Below are positions 1 through 9,159 of a stretch of 42,732 nt of DNA, in pieces; positions within the stretch are counted from its first letter, which is position 1, and each line of letters starts with the position of its first letter. The stretch covers positions 1 to 42,732 of the forward strand of contig JANXSZ010000017.1 in assembly GCA_025356445.1 (NCBI GenBank), given 5' to 3'. A program made the translations under genes and the position numbers. The DNA is from Betaproteobacteria bacterium (GTDB taxonomy: Bacteria; Pseudomonadota; Gammaproteobacteria; Burkholderiales; Burkholderiaceae_C). The notes beneath the pieces were generated by a model that had not been told where the DNA came from, made no database searches, and saw only the letters and a list, made by a program, of their open reading frames with translations.

Positions 1-45
1 ATGGTGTGCAATTGGGTCTTGAGTTTTGAAAAGGAACCGTCTTCA

Positions 46-195
46 ATGCGTATGCGTAAAAAATCTGACCTGCCCAGCAAAGCCTGTGTCCGCTGTGGCC
101 TGCCTTTCACATGGCGTAAAAAATGGGAAAAGGTTTGGGACGAGGTGAAGTACTGTTCAGACCGTTGCCGAACTACGCAAAAAAGTGCGGTATGA
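46..195 (+). CDS. DUF2256 family small zinc-ribbon-like protein
   Basis: This is a small basic protein of about 49 residues. It has the DUF2256 pattern: a KKSDLPSK lead, then C-V-R-C, then PFTWRKKW, then YCSDRC. The C-x2-C and C-x3-C pairs look like a zinc ribbon, but the biochemical role is unknown. An in-frame ATG at base 1 would add 15 residues that look unlike the family, so the ATG at 46 (or 52) is preferred; the true 5' context is cut by the window edge. The stop codon overlaps the start of the downstream photolyase (ATGA), which indicates translational coupling. In my recollection DUF2256 genes often sit next to photolyase/cryptochrome genes, and that is the case here. Confidence 0.8.
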   Translation: MRMRKKSDLPSKACVRCGLPFTWRKKWEKVWDEVKYCSDRCRTTQKSAV

Positions 196-1490
196 CGACG
201 CTGATTTATTGGTTTCGCAATGATCTGAGGCTGGCCGACAACCCCGCGTTTTCACAGGCTTGCCAGAGTGCCACGCTGCTGCTGCCTGTGTACTGCCATG
301 ACCCGAAAGTTGATGAAACGACGCTTTGGGGCTTTCCTCGCACAGGGCCACACCGTCGACAATTTTTAGCGGATAGCTTGGCCGATCTTTCTGTACAACT
401 GGTATCGAGAGGCAGTGGTTTGCTTGTGCTGGAGGGATGCCCCCAGGACGTTTTGCCCGCGTTGGCGTCGCGTACAGGGGCCAACACACTGGTTTGCGAG
501 GTTATCGCTGCGCCAGAGGAAGAGGCTGAAGTGACCGCATTGCGCAGCGCTGGGCTGGCTGTAACGGCGGTGTGGCAGTCCAGTTTGCTGGAGCCCGTTA
601 ACCTGCCTTTTGCTGTTGACGGCTTGCCGAGTGTGTTCACGGTATTTCGGCAGACCACCGAGCGTGCGGGGGTTCTGCCCTTGGCGCCGCAACCCTTACC
701 TGCTAGCATACCGCCATTGCCAAAAAATTGCTATATAAATAATAGCAAGGAAGATACGTCTGTATTGCACACGGTGGATAAAAGATCCTCTTTTCCTTAC
801 CAAACGGCACCATACCACGGTGGTGAGGCTGCAGCCTCCGCGCATGTGACCCAGTATTTCCTCCGCAAGCTTGCCTACACTTACAAAGCCACGCGCAATG
901 ACCTCACTGGGGTGGACTACTCCAGCAAGTTCTCGCCCTGGCTGGCTACGGGCGCACTGTCCGCCCGTACTGCCTATGCGGCACTCAAAGCGTTTGAGGC
1001 TGAGCACGGTACCAATGACGGCAGCTATTGGCTGTGGTTTGAGCTTTTGTGGCGGGATTACTTTCGTCTGCTACACCTTCAATACGGGCGTCGGCTGTAC
1101 CGCGAGCGTGGACTGGCTGATCCTCATGTGCTATTGCCCGAAGTGGCTCACAACGCAGATGCGTTCACCCGCTGGTGCCAAGGCGCTACGGGTGAGCCCC
1201 TGGTGGATGCTGGGATGCGCGAGTTGGCGCTGACGGGCTATTTGTCCAATCGCCTGCGTCAAATCGTCGCTAGCTTTTTGGTTCACGATTTAGCTTGTGA
1301 TTGGCGAGCCGGTGCTGCATGGTTTGAGGCGCAACTGGTGGACTACGATGTGTACAGCAACCAAGGGAATTGGCTTTATATCGCGGGGCGGGGTACCGAT
1401 CCACGCGGAGGGCGACGCTTCAATCCTCAAAAACAAGCGCATGACCATGATCCTCAAGGTCACTACCGCAAGCTATGGCATACCTTATGA
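192..1490 (+). CDS. Cryptochrome DASH-type deoxyribodipyrimidine photolyase
   Basis: This is a blue-light flavoprotein of 432 residues. It has an N-terminal photolyase alpha/beta domain (starts [14 protein letters not shown]) and a C-terminal FAD-binding helical domain. The C-terminal block with [40 protein letters not shown] and the late [10 protein letters not shown] and FNPQKQA segments is characteristic of cry-DASH. DASH enzymes are known to repair cyclobutane dimers, mainly in single-stranded DNA. The start at 192 forms an ATGA overlap with the DUF2256 gene; an upstream ATG at 123 would run back into that gene. Around residues 179-186 the interdomain linker is encoded by an AT-rich palindrome (728-748) unlike the surrounding DNA. 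The stop overlaps the next photolyase-family gene, so the three genes form one operon. Confidence 0.92.
   Translation: MTTLIYWFRNDLRLADNPAFSQACQSATLLLPVYCHDPKVDETTLWGFPRTGPHRRQFLADSLADLSVQLVSRGSGLLVLEGCPQDVLPALASRTGANTLVCEVIAAPEEEAEVTALRSAGLAVTAVWQSSLLEPVNLPFAVDGLPSVFTVFRQTTERAGVLPLAPQPLPASIPPLPKNCYINNSKEDTSVLHTVDKRSSFPYQTAPYHGGEAAASAHVTQYFLRKLAYTYKATRNDLTGVDYSSKFSPWLATGALSARTAYAALKAFEAEHGTNDGSYWLWFELLWRDYFRLLHLQYGRRLYRERGLADPHVLLPEVAHNADAFTRWCQGATGEPLVDAGMRELALTGYLSNRLRQIVASFLVHDLACDWRAGAAWFEAQLVDYDVYSNQGNWLYIAGRGTDPRGGRRFNPQKQAHDHDPQGHYRKLWHTL
728..748. repeat. AT-rich palindrome, head-only copy of the interspersed element
   Basis: TTGCTAT (728-734) and ATAGCAA (742-748) are perfect inverted arms around a 7-nt AT loop. 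The inner pattern GCTAT-N7-ATAGC has the same length and arms as the head of the element at 21212-21265. It lies in frame inside the cry-DASH gene, in the linker between the two domains, where an insertion would be tolerated. Confidence 0.65.
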
Positions 1491-3079
1491 CGACCGACAA
1501 CACCTGTTCAGCTACCCACACGACAACCCTGCGACTCGTGCTGGGCGATCAGCTTAATCCTCTGCACAGCTGGTTTGTCACACCGCGCAATAACGTTGTG
1601 GTGGTACTGATGGAAATGCGCCAAGAAACAGACTATGTGCTGCACCATGCACAAAAAATCCTTGCCATCTTTGCGGCCATGCGTGACTTCGCCCACAGTT
1701 TGCGTGAAGCCGGGCACCGGGTGCATTACCTCGCGATTGACGACCCCGGTAATCAACTTTCGATCACGGACAACCTGGATGCGTTGATCGGTCACTACAA
1801 AGTAAGCGCGTTCGAGTACCAGGCACCTGATGAATGGCGGCTGGATGCGCAGCTGGCGGACTACGCTACTGCCTTGGTGTACAACGAACGAAATCCGCAA
1901 AACCAAGCTGTGACCTGCCAGATGGTGGGTAGCGAGCATTTTTACACCGAGCGGAACGAAGCTGCCACCTTGTTTGAAGGCCGTCAAAAGTGGTTGATGG
2001 AAACCTTTTACCGCCACATGCGTACCCGCCACCGTGTGCTGCTGGACGAGGCCAACAAACCCGTGGGGGGAAAATGGAATTTTGATGCTGAGAACCGAAA
2101 ATCTTGGCCCGGCTTTCCCTTTGAGCCAGCCGATGCCCGCACCCTGCACGACCACACCGCGCTATGGCAGTCCATCGTTGCTACAGGCGTCGGTAGCTTT
2201 GGCTCGCCTAATGCGGACAGCTTGGCATGGCCTTTGAACCGTGCTGAAGCGTTGCTTCATCTGGACGCGTTCGTGTTGCATGCGCTGCCGTATTTTGGGG
2301 ATTTTCAGGATGCGATGAGCAGCAAGGGTTGGCGCTTATTTCATTCCCTGCTGTCTTTTTCGCTCAATACCAAGATGCTTAACCCGCAAGAGGTGGTTGC
2401 CAAGGTTGAAGCTGCTGGACGGGCAGGGCAGGCACCACTGGCCGCTGCAGAAGGCTTTATTCGCCAGATTCTAGGCTGGCGTGAGTATGTGCGTGGCTTC
2501 TACTGGGCTCATATGCCTGCGTATGAGCACAGCAACGTGTTTGGTCATACCCAACCGTTGCCCCGCTGGTTTTGGACAGGTGAAACCCGGATGCGCTGTA
2601 TGGCCCATGCGATTGGCCAGTCTCTAGAACAAGCCCATGCTCACCATATTCAACGCCTGATGGTCATTGGCAATTTTGCGCTCTTAGCAGGTTTGGACCC
2701 CTTTGCGTTGCACCGCTGGTATTTAGGGGTTTACATCGACGCTTTTGAGTGGGTCGAATTGCCGAATACAGTGGGTATGAGCCAGTTTGCCGACGGCGGC
2801 TTGCTGGCTACCAAACCCTATGTGTCCAGCGCTGCCTACATCGACCGTATGAGTGACTACTGCAAAGATTGCCACTATGACAAAAAGCTACGGGATGGCG
2901 AACGCGCTTGCCCGTTCAACGCACTGTACTGGGATTTTCATGCCCGCCACAGTGACAAACTTGCCAAGAATCCGCGCATCGGCATGGTGTACCGTCAGCT
3001 GGAGAAGATGACGCCTCAAGCCGTCGCTGCATTCAAGAACAAGGCCAGTGGCTTGCGCAATCAACTGGATACCTTGTGA
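1487..3079 (+). CDS. Fe-S bacterial cryptochrome / (6-4) photolyase (FeS-BCP family)
   Basis: This 530-residue protein belongs to the photolyase-related family COG3046 (PhrB/CryB type), which repairs (6-4) photoproducts and carries FAD and a [4Fe-4S] cluster. The N-terminal LRLVLGDQLNP segment is typical. Four cysteines fit the cluster ligands: Cys371 (in MRCMAHA), then Cys459 and Cys462 (YCKDC), then Cys475 (ACPFNALYW). The C-x2-C-x12-C spacing and the 88-residue gap from the first Cys match what I recall for PhrB of Agrobacterium. The start at 1487 makes an ATGA overlap with the preceding gene; an ATG at 1475 is also in frame. Together with the cry-DASH gene it gives the cell two different classes of light-driven repair enzyme. 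Confidence 0.93.
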   Translation: MTTDNTCSATHTTTLRLVLGDQLNPLHSWFVTPRNNVVVVLMEMRQETDYVLHHAQKILAIFAAMRDFAHSLREAGHRVHYLAIDDPGNQLSITDNLDALIGHYKVSAFEYQAPDEWRLDAQLADYATALVYNERNPQNQAVTCQMVGSEHFYTERNEAATLFEGRQKWLMETFYRHMRTRHRVLLDEANKPVGGKWNFDAENRKSWPGFPFEPADARTLHDHTALWQSIVATGVGSFGSPNADSLAWPLNRAEALLHLDAFVLHALPYFGDFQDAMSSKGWRLFHSLLSFSLNTKMLNPQEVVAKVEAAGRAGQAPLAAAEGFIRQILGWREYVRGFYWAHMPAYEHSNVFGHTQPLPRWFWTGETRMRCMAHAIGQSLEQAHAHHIQRLMVIGNFALLAGLDPFALHRWYLGVYIDAFEWVELPNTVGMSQFADGGLLATKPYVSSAAYIDRMSDYCKDCHYDKKLRDGERACPFNALYWDFHARHSDKLAKNPRIGMVYRQLEKMTPQAVAAFKNKASGLRNQLDTL

Positions 3080-3155
3080 CAAGTTAGGCCTGTTGACCCG
3101 ATCTCAAACTGTCAACCTGTGACAGGACAGGTCATGCCGTATTGACGGTATTGAA

Positions 3156-3470
3156 TTACTTCATACCCAGTATCCACGTGACGAGTTTTTTAGCTTCTGC
3201 TTCATTGACCTGTGCATTGGCTGGCATGGGTATAGGGCCCCAGACACCTGCGCCGCCTTTCATGACTTTTTCGGTCAACTTGGCCACAGCACCTTTGTCG
3301 TCTTTGTATTTAGCGGCCACGTCTTTGTACGCGGGGCCAAGCACTTTTTTGTCAACGGCGTGGCAGGCCATGCAGTTTTTGGCCGTTGCCAGAGCCTGAT
3401 CGGCAAAAGCAGGTGTGGTAGCTGCGACAGCAGCGGAAAGGGCAAGCAAAGCAAACAGGGTACGCTTCAT
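3156..3470 (-). CDS. Periplasmic cytochrome c, class I (c551/c552-like)
   Basis: This is a 104-residue monohaem cytochrome. A Sec signal peptide (MKRTLFALLALSAAVAATT, cleavage probably after AFA at residue 23) exports it. The haem-binding motif C-M-A-C-H is at residues 33-37, and a Met in the PIPMPANAQ segment is the likely sixth ligand. The mature size of about 80 residues fits the c551/c8 group of soluble electron carriers that feed oxidases, peroxidases or nitrite reductase. A strong ribosome-binding site (GAGGAAATT) precedes the ATG. It is a single gene, convergent with the photolyase operon; nothing nearby fixes its partner. Confidence 0.93.
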   Translation of the reverse strand: MKRTLFALLALSAAVAATTPAFADQALATAKNCMACHAVDKKVLGPAYKDVAAKYKDDKGAVAKLTEKVMKGGAGVWGPIPMPANAQVNEAEAKKLVTWILGMK

Positions 3471-3651
3471 AATTTCCTCGTGGGGTGTGGGGTACAGTGG
3501 TCTGTACGCTGTGGGTTCAACGTGATTGTAGAGAGTGCGGTTGACGCGTTGCTGACGCGGTCAACTCCAGTAACGCATTAACTCAGTGCCCCTCGCTTTC
3601 AAGCAAAACAAGGTGGCACAGTGCCCCCACAACGACTACCTGGAGTTAAAC

Positions 3652-3891
3652 ATGTACCTGTTAGGCCTTGGCATTGTGTTGCTGGCACTCAAATACCTTG
3701 AAATCGGCACCGTAGCCACTTGGGAGTGGTGGCAAGTGCTGATTCCCTTTGGCTTGGCCGTACTGTGGTGGAGCTGGGCTGACTGGTCAGGCTACACCAA
3801 ACGCCGTGCGATGGAACGCTTGGACAAAGTCAAACAAGCCCGCATTGACAAAAACCGTGTGGCTTTAGGGATGAAGCGCCCCCGCAAATAA
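3652..3891 (+). CDS. Small Trp-rich membrane protein (TIGR04438-like)
   Basis: This protein of 79 residues starts MYLLGLGIVLLALKYLEIG. It has two hydrophobic stretches (residues about 2-15 and 28-42) and six tryptophans, mostly in WEWWQ and VLWWSWADW. The C-terminal tail is strongly basic and cytoplasm-like (KRRAMERLDKVKQARIDKNR). This matches the small Trp-rich protein family known from Burkholderiales, whose function is not established. The start at 3652 is chosen because GGAG lies 6 nt upstream; the open frame extends further 5' but without similarity. It converges on ilvD, and its stop codon lies in the loop of a GC-rich hairpin. Confidence 0.8.
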   Translation: MYLLGLGIVLLALKYLEIGTVATWEWWQVLIPFGLAVLWWSWADWSGYTKRRAMERLDKVKQARIDKNRVALGMKRPRK

Positions 3892-3904
3892 AGCCAGCGG
3901 GGGC
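3878..3904. terminator. GC-rich hairpin between convergent genes
   Basis: GCCCCCGC (3878-3885) and GCGGGGGC (3897-3904) are perfect 8-bp arms around an 11-nt loop that contains the TAA stop of the Trp-rich protein gene. It sits in the 37-nt gap before the end of ilvD. There is no clear T-run on either side, so it may block polymerase or protect 3' ends rather than act as a classical terminator. Confidence 0.45.
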
Positions 3905-3928
3905 CGCTATCATCCCTGCACCACCGCA

Positions 3929-5626
3929 TCAATAGTCGTCGAGCACCGCGCCTTTGCTGGCACTTGACGCATTGAACGCGAACTTGGCTTGCACGCCACG
4001 GGTGTAGCGTGGCTTGGGGGCTGTCCATGCCGCACGGCGAATGGCGATTTCAGCCTCGGGCACGTTCAATTCCAGCAGCAACTGGCGCGCATCAATGGTG
4101 ATGCTGTCACCTTCATGGATAAACGCGATGGTGCCGCCCGCTGCCGCTTCAGGGGCGACGTGGCCCACCACCATGCCCCAGGTACCGCCCGAGAAGCGGC
4201 CATCGGTAATCAGACCCACACTTTCACCCAAACCGGCGCCAATCAGTGCGCCCGTGGGGGCCAGCATTTCAGGCATGCCTGGGCCGCCTTTGGGGCCCAA
4301 GTAGCGCAGCACCATCACGTCACCTGCCACAATTTTGCCCGCCAGAATCGCAGCCAAGGCCGACTGTTCGTCGTCAAACACCCGCGCTGGGCCGGTGATG
4401 ACGGGGTTTTTCAGTCCGGTGATTTTGGCCACAGCGCCTTCGGGGCTGAGGTTGCCCTTCAAGATCGCCAAGTGGCCTTGGGCGTACATGGGTTTGTCGA
4501 TGGGGCGAATCACGTCCTGGTCAGCACGCGGCACATCGGGCACATCGGCCAGCACTTCGGCGATGGTTTGGCCGCTGATGGTCAGGCAGTCGCCATGCAG
4601 CAGACCAGCTGTCAGCAGCGTTTTCATCACTTGGGGAATACCACCGGCTTGGTGCAAATCGACGGCGAGGTACTTGCCCGAGGGCTTCAAATCGCACAGC
4701 ACGGGGGTTTTGACGCGGATGCGCTCGAAGTCATCGATTGTCCATTCCATTTCAGCCGCGTGGGCGATGGCCAGAAAATGCAGCACGGCGTTGGTCGAGC
4801 CACCTGTTGCCATGATGACGGCCACGGCGTTTTCAATCGACTTCTTGGTCACGATGTCGCGTGGTTTGATGTCGTTTTTCACCGCGTTAATCAGCACTTT
4901 GGCCGATTCTTTGGCCGAGTTGAGCTTTTCGTCGTGCGGGTTCGCCATGGTGGACGAGTAGGGCAGGCTGATGCCCAACGCTTCGAACGCGCTGGACATG
5001 GTGTTGGCCGTGTACATGCCGCCGCACGAGCCGGTGCCGGGAATAGCACGTTTTTCGATTTCCAGCAGGTCTTCGTCGCTCAGGTTGCCTGCGGCGTTCT
5101 GGCCCACAGCCTCAAACACGCTGACGATGTTCAGGTCTTGGCCCTTGTAGCGGCCCGGCAGAATGGTGCCGCCATACACGTAGATGGCCGGCACGTTGGC
5201 GCGCAGCATGCCCATCAGGCCGCCGGGCATGTTCTTGTCGCAGCCGCCAACCACCAGCACGCCGTCCATCCACTGGCCTTGCACGCAAGTTTCGATGCAG
5301 TCAGAAATCACTTCGCGTGACACCAGCGAGTACTTCATGCCCTCGGTGCCCATGGCCATGCCGTCAGAGATGGTGGGCGTGCCGAACACCTGAGCGTTGC
5401 CGCCTGCTTCTTCAATCGCGGCAATCGCGGCATCGGCCAGCTTTTGCAAGCCGCTGTTGCACGGCGTGATGGTGCTGTGGCCGTTGGCGACACCAATCAT
5501 CGGCTTGGTGAAGTCCCCTGCCTCGTAGCCCATGGCGTAGTACATGCTGCGGTTGGGCGCACGGGACTTGCCTTGGGTGATGTTTTGGCTGCGCGGGTTC
5601 ATGATGATGACTTTGTGTTCGGTCAT
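3929..5626 (-). CDS. ilvD: Dihydroxy-acid dehydratase
   Basis: This 565-residue protein dehydrates 2,3-dihydroxy-isovalerate and 2,3-dihydroxy-3-methylvalerate to the 2-oxo acids of valine and isoleucine synthesis. Cys56 (TITPCNSG), Cys129 ([10 protein letters not shown]) and Cys201 ([12 protein letters not shown]) are the conserved Fe-S ligand triad. The length and spacing fit the shorter, [2Fe-2S] type of the family. The start at 5626 ([14 protein letters not shown]) has AGGAG upstream (AGGAGCCACTGAC-ATG); the open frame continues 48 codons further 5' through the promoter region and is not counted. It is transcribed away from a LysR-type regulator gene, which may control it. Confidence 0.96.
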   Translation of the reverse strand: MTEHKVIIMNPRSQNITQGKSRAPNRSMYYAMGYEAGDFTKPMIGVANGHSTITPCNSGLQKLADAAIAAIEEAGGNAQVFGTPTISDGMAMGTEGMKYSLVSREVISDCIETCVQGQWMDGVLVVGGCDKNMPGGLMGMLRANVPAIYVYGGTILPGRYKGQDLNIVSVFEAVGQNAAGNLSDEDLLEIEKRAIPGTGSCGGMYTANTMSSAFEALGISLPYSSTMANPHDEKLNSAKESAKVLINAVKNDIKPRDIVTKKSIENAVAVIMATGGSTNAVLHFLAIAHAAEMEWTIDDFERIRVKTPVLCDLKPSGKYLAVDLHQAGGIPQVMKTLLTAGLLHGDCLTISGQTIAEVLADVPDVPRADQDVIRPIDKPMYAQGHLAILKGNLSPEGAVAKITGLKNPVITGPARVFDDEQSALAAILAGKIVAGDVMVLRYLGPKGGPGMPEMLAPTGALIGAGLGESVGLITDGRFSGGTWGMVVGHVAPEAAAGGTIAFIHEGDSITIDARQLLLELNVPEAEIAIRRAAWTAPKPRYTRGVQAKFAFNASSASKGAVLDDY

Positions 5627-5735
5627 GTCAGTGGCTCCTGTGGAAAGTGTCGTGGGGTGTTTTGAAAAGACTGTCGCGGGGCAGAGTATGCGCGGACTTA
5701 TTTTATCTTTCCAATATATTTGTCGGTATCTATTA

Positions 5736-5750
5736 ATATGCATGGCATAT
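5736..5750. promoter_or_regulatory. Inverted repeat over the LysR-gene start, candidate operator
   Basis: ATATGC (5736-5741) and GCATAT (5745-5750) form a perfect inverted repeat with a 3-nt spacer. It lies in the AT-rich ilvD/lysR divergent intergenic region and covers the first bases of the regulator's annotated ATG. LysR proteins bind interrupted dyads near their own promoters, so an autoregulatory site is plausible. Its position over the start codon also raises doubt about that start. Confidence 0.4.
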
Positions 5751-6744
5751 GAATGAAGCACTTCTGACACTTTTAAATGCCCCTGTGCCTGAACGCGCCG
5801 TGGAGTTGCGCGTCTGGCGGCAGTTCCTCGTGCTGGCCGAGGAGCTGCACTTTGGCCGTGCCGCCGTGCGCTTGAACATGACCCAGCCGCCGCTTACCCA
5901 AGCGATTGCGCAGCTCGAATCCACGCTGGGTCTGCGCCTGTTCGACCGCACCAAGCGGAGCGTGCAGCTCAGTGCGGCGGGCGTTGCGTTGTTGCCCGAG
6001 GTGCGTGATCTGCTGGCCCGCGCCGCAGCACTTCCAGCCCATGCCCGTGCGGCGGCGGCAGGGGAGGTTGGGCATCTGCGCTTGGCGTTCGTTTCCACCG
6101 TAGGTTATGACCTGTTACCGCAGTGGGTGAGGGCGTTCCGCGGTCAGTACCCCAAAGTGGAGCTTGACTTGCTGGAGGCCACCGGTGACGTGCAGTTGCA
6201 GATGCTGGCCCGAGGCGATATGGACGCTGGTTTCATGCTGCACTCCCCAGGCTTCGAGCCTGCTGGTTTGGCCCACCGCCGTATCGCGCAAGAGCCCGTG
6301 GTGCTGGCCATGCCCTCGCAACACCGCTTGGCCCACTTGGCCGTTTTGCCCTTGTCAGACGTGCTGTCTGAGTCCGTGGTGATCTTCCCGCGCCGCATCG
6401 TGCCCTCACTCTACGATGCTCTCTTTGCGCTTTACCACGCAGCAGGCACCGCCCCTGTGGTGGTGCAAGAAGCGATTCAAATGCAAACCATCGACAACCT
6501 GGTGTCCGCCGGATTGGGCGTGGCTTGGGTGCCAGAGAGCGTCATGCAGTTCCAGCGACCTGGGGTGGTTTACCGCAACGTGGTGGGCCAACAGGGCGTA
6601 ACAATGCCGGGGTGTGAGACGAGCTTGGTGTGGGCGAGCCAAGGCAGCAGCCCTGCGCTGGGTCGGTTTTTGGCATTTGTGGAAGAGCGTTTGGGGCGCT
6701 TGCCGAGTTCGTCAGGCTCTTCTGAGCGGTCAGGGGTCGCATGA
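5749..6744 (+). CDS. LysR-type transcriptional regulator
   Basis: This is a 331-residue DNA-binding regulator. The N-terminal winged helix-turn-helix runs from about residue 18 to 80 ([21 protein letters not shown], then [14 protein letters not shown], then [11 protein letters not shown]). The effector-binding domain follows from about residue 105 ([18 protein letters not shown]). The start is uncertain: the ATG at 5749 has no obvious ribosome-binding site and lies inside a palindrome, while a GTG at 5800 would give the usual short LysR N-terminus (VELRVWRQF). It is divergent from ilvD, so control of branched-chain amino acid synthesis or of its own gene is a reasonable guess. The stop overlaps the next gene (ATGA). 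Confidence 0.9.
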   Translation: MNEALLTLLNAPVPERAVELRVWRQFLVLAEELHFGRAAVRLNMTQPPLTQAIAQLESTLGLRLFDRTKRSVQLSAAGVALLPEVRDLLARAAALPAHARAAAAGEVGHLRLAFVSTVGYDLLPQWVRAFRGQYPKVELDLLEATGDVQLQMLARGDMDAGFMLHSPGFEPAGLAHRRIAQEPVVLAMPSQHRLAHLAVLPLSDVLSESVVIFPRRIVPSLYDALFALYHAAGTAPVVVQEAIQMQTIDNLVSAGLGVAWVPESVMQFQRPGVVYRNVVGQQGVTMPGCETSLVWASQGSSPALGRFLAFVEERLGRLPSSSGSSERSGVA

Positions 6745-7400
6745 GTACCGTTCAACGCCTCACCTGCGCCGCATGCACACGCCCACAAACGGCATGCATC
6801 TGCCGATGGATTACACCCACTGCACACACCGTTGAAGTTGTGGTTTTACAGCACCCGCTGGAGGTGGACAACCCCAAAGGCAGCGCGCGCCTGCTGTGCC
6901 TCAGCTTATCCCGCAGTCTTTTGGTGACGGGTGAGGTGTTTGACCAAACAGCACTCCACTCCCTGCTGACCCAGCCACTGCCCGGTCAGCCTTCATCAAG
7001 CAGCACTAACTTGCGTGGCACTAAATACGCAGTTTTGCTGTACCCCGAAAACCCATCGGGTCAGCAGACGGCCCCGCCCCTGCCGTTACGGCCCGATGCC
7101 TTGTACGACTCCGCGCAATTGCGTCTTATCGTGCTGGACGGCACGTGGCGCAAAAGCCGCAAGATGCTGTTTCTCAATCCGCTGTTGCAGCAGTTGCCTC
7201 GCTTGCCTTTGCGCAACATGCCCGCATCTCACTACCTGATTCGCAAAGCGCACCGCCCCGATCAACTTTCTACGCTGGAGGCCACCTGTGCAGCGCTGGG
7301 GCAATTGGAGCAGCGTGCCGAGGCTTTTACGCCCTTGCTGACCGCGTTTGATGGCTTTGTTGCGCAACAGATGGGCTACCGCACCTGCCAAGCGGAATGA
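6741..7400 (+). CDS. DTW-domain tRNA-uridine aminocarboxypropyltransferase
   Basis: This protein of 219 residues has the DTW domain. Members of this family (TapT/TuaA in E. coli, DTWD1/2 in humans) transfer the aminocarboxypropyl group of SAM to uridine in tRNA, giving acp3U. The N-terminus has the metal-binding-type pattern C-x2-C-x6-C-I-C (CAACTRPQTACIC). The signature DGTWRKSRKM is near residue 133, and the late Y-R-T-C lies at the extreme C-terminus. The start overlaps the LysR stop by ATGA, so it is cotranslated with that regulator, although no functional link is evident. Confidence 0.85.
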   Translation: MSTVQRLTCAACTRPQTACICRWITPTAHTVEVVVLQHPLEVDNPKGSARLLCLSLSRSLLVTGEVFDQTALHSLLTQPLPGQPSSSSTNLRGTKYAVLLYPENPSGQQTAPPLPLRPDALYDSAQLRLIVLDGTWRKSRKMLFLNPLLQQLPRLPLRNMPASHYLIRKAHRPDQLSTLEATCAALGQLEQRAEAFTPLLTAFDGFVAQQMGYRTCQAE

Positions 7401-7403
7401 AAC

Positions 7404-8051
7404 TTAGACAAACCGGCTGGTCTGCCCCAGGATCAGTTTGGCCAGTTCGTCCAGCATCGGCGTGTCCATAGTCGGTGACCGCTTGGTGGTGTTCAGCACC
7501 TCAAACCCCCGCGTATTGGCAATGCGGCAGGCCATTTCGCCCTTGTCGTGGTCAGCGGTCAAGGTGACTGTGCCCCGGCTTTCCGTGGTGTACAAAAAAC
7601 GGATGGCCAGCAGGCTGTTTTTCTCGGGGTGGCGCACTTCTTTGCGTTCATGCTTGACATGTCCCAGCGATAGGCGGGACTCCACGCGCTGCAAATCAGG
7701 CGGAAAGTTCACGCTGACCTCACCCGATTCCCCCTGACCGCTGTGCGGCAAGATGCGCCACCACAGGCCAATGTAGTCGTACACTTCCTGGTTGCGCACC
7801 ATCTTCTTGCGGGCGTCCACACGAAACCCACTCAGGCGCATCGGAGGCCAGTGTGTTTTGCCATCCAGACTCAAGGCTGGGCCCACAGGCGCGATGACAT
7901 TGAGCTGCTTGGCCAAGTCGTCCAGGTAAAACCAGGCCCGCTGGAATGCCGCTTCCGTGGACGCCGTGTTTTCCGTCAAATTGTGTTGCTGCGCGTTTTG
8001 CGCCTGCTGCAATGCCGTGGCTTGCGATTTGAGTTGGTTTAAAAAGCTCAC
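7404..8051 (-). CDS. Hypothetical protein, family not recognised
   Basis: This is a 215-residue soluble protein with no signal peptide or membrane segment. The first 40 residues are rich in Gln, Ala and Asn and could form a coiled coil (MSFLNQLKSQATALQQAQNA). The rest is a mixed domain with basic patches (RVDARKKMVRNQEVYDY) and alternating hydrophobic stretches suggesting beta strands (LLAIRFLYTTESRGTVTLTA). No catalytic motif was recognised. The start codon is GTG at 8051 with AGAG upstream. Codon usage looks like its neighbours, which argues for a real, resident gene. It ends 3 nt after the DTW gene, in convergent orientation, and is divergent from lgt. Confidence 0.65.
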   Translation of the reverse strand: MSFLNQLKSQATALQQAQNAQQHNLTENTASTEAAFQRAWFYLDDLAKQLNVIAPVGPALSLDGKTHWPPMRLSGFRVDARKKMVRNQEVYDYIGLWWRILPHSGQGESGEVSVNFPPDLQRVESRLSLGHVKHERKEVRHPEKNSLLAIRFLYTTESRGTVTLTADHDKGEMACRIANTRGFEVLNTTKRSPTMDTPMLDELAKLILGQTSRFV

Positions 8052-8189
8052 GATACGTCTCTTGTTGCGTCTCTTGAAGCGCCCATGCGCTTCAGTTAAG
8101 AAGGTTGAATTCTAAATAGCGTTTTAAAGCGTGTGAGGGGCGATTTCTGGTCTTGAGCCGCCCCAGCGCCCCAAGGCACAATCCACCCT

Positions 8190-9020
8190 ATGCTGATACA
8201 CCCTCAATTCAACCCCGTCGCCCTGCAACTTGGCCCCCTGGCCATTCACTGGTATGGGCTGACCTACCTCGCCGCTTTCGGTTTCTTTGTCTGGCTGGGC
8301 ACGCTGCGTCTGCACCATCAGCCGTTTGCGCGCATCACGGGCGCTGGTGTGTGGCAGCGCAAAGATGTGGAAGATATTCTGTTCCTCGGTGTGCTCGGCG
8401 TCGTGCTGGGAGGGCGTATCGGCTACTGCCTGTTTTACAAACCCGAGTACTACTTTTCCCATCCGCTGGAAATTTTTGCCGTGTGGCAGGGCGGCATGTC
8501 GTTCCATGGCGGGCTGCTGGGCGTGATCGTCTCGCAAATCTGGTTTGCTTATTCGCGTGCCAGACCGTTCTGGCAAGTGATGGATTTCATTGCCCCCTGC
8601 GTGCCCACCGGCCTTGCCTGTGGCCGGGTGGGTAACTTCATCAATGGAGAGTTGCCAGGTCGCTTTGCCGATCCATCTTTGCCTTGGGCCATGGTGTTCC
8701 CCAACAGCGGCTCCATGTTGGCGCGCCACCCGTCGCAGGTCTACCAGTTTTTGCTGGAAGGGCTGCTGTTGTTCGTCTTGCTGTGGCTGTATGCCCGCCA
8801 CGAGCGCCGCCAGGGACAGGTGTCTGCGGTGTTTTTGCTGGGCTATGGTGTGTTCCGCTTTATCGCTGAATTTTTCCGCGAACCTGATGCCCATTTGGGC
8901 TTGCTCAGCCTGGGCATGAGCATGGGGCAGTGGCTGTGTGTACCGATGATTCTGGGCGGGGCAGGGTTGTGGTGGTGGTTTGGGCGGGGTAAGGCGAGCA
9001 CGACGCTTGCCCGTAGCTGA
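8190..9020 (+). CDS. lgt: Prolipoprotein diacylglyceryl transferase
   Basis: This 276-residue inner-membrane enzyme transfers diacylglycerol from phosphatidylglycerol to the lipobox cysteine of prolipoproteins, the first step of lipoprotein maturation. It has several hydrophobic segments, the family's HWYGLTYL start and [10 protein letters not shown]. The Lgt signature [11 protein letters not shown] is near residues 149-159, and the [12 protein letters not shown] region and the terminal [12 protein letters not shown] block are also present. Length and order match the family well. It appears to be a single gene; the start ATG follows a short non-coding stretch divergent from the hypothetical gene. 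Confidence 0.97.
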   Translation: MLIHPQFNPVALQLGPLAIHWYGLTYLAAFGFFVWLGTLRLHHQPFARITGAGVWQRKDVEDILFLGVLGVVLGGRIGYCLFYKPEYYFSHPLEIFAVWQGGMSFHGGLLGVIVSQIWFAYSRARPFWQVMDFIAPCVPTGLACGRVGNFINGELPGRFADPSLPWAMVFPNSGSMLARHPSQVYQFLLEGLLLFVLLWLYARHERRQGQVSAVFLLGYGVFRFIAEFFREPDAHLGLLSLGMSMGQWLCVPMILGGAGLWWWFGRGKASTTLARS

Positions 9021-9095
9021 AGCATGCCCCGGTTCAAACAGACCAGGGTATTCACCCGCTAAACAAGGGTTGCAATCTTCAGTGTTTGATGTGCA

Positions 9096-9111
9096 TAATT
9101 ATAAGTAATTA
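9096..9111. promoter_or_regulatory. AT-rich inverted repeat, candidate GntR operator
   Basis: TAATTA (9096-9101) and TAATTA (9106-9111) flank TAAG in an otherwise GC-rich region, 49 nt before the GntR gene. GntR/FCD regulators bind short AT-rich dyads in their own promoters. This is the only such dyad in the 139-nt gap between lgt and the regulator, so it is a candidate autoregulatory site. Confidence 0.4.
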
Positions 9112-9159
9112 CACAGAATTATTGCCATCAAACCCACCATAACCAAGAACCCTGACCCT

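Noticed and set aside
2180-2197. GCTAC-N8-GTAGC in the Fe-S photolyase gene as another head copy of the repeat
   Set aside because: The spacing differs by one, the ATAGCT core is absent and the base composition matches the gene; probably chance.
3111-3147. Inverted repeats (ACCTGT/ACAGGT and GTCAA/TTGAC) between the photolyase operon and the cytochrome c gene
   Set aside because: The arms are short and there is no T-run; they may help termination, but the evidence is too weak for a feature.
3989-5320. Long open frame of 443 codons on the plus strand opposite ilvD
   Set aside because: It is His/Gln/Val-rich with no domain and lies fully opposite a clear ilvD; it is a shadow frame of GC-rich coding DNA.
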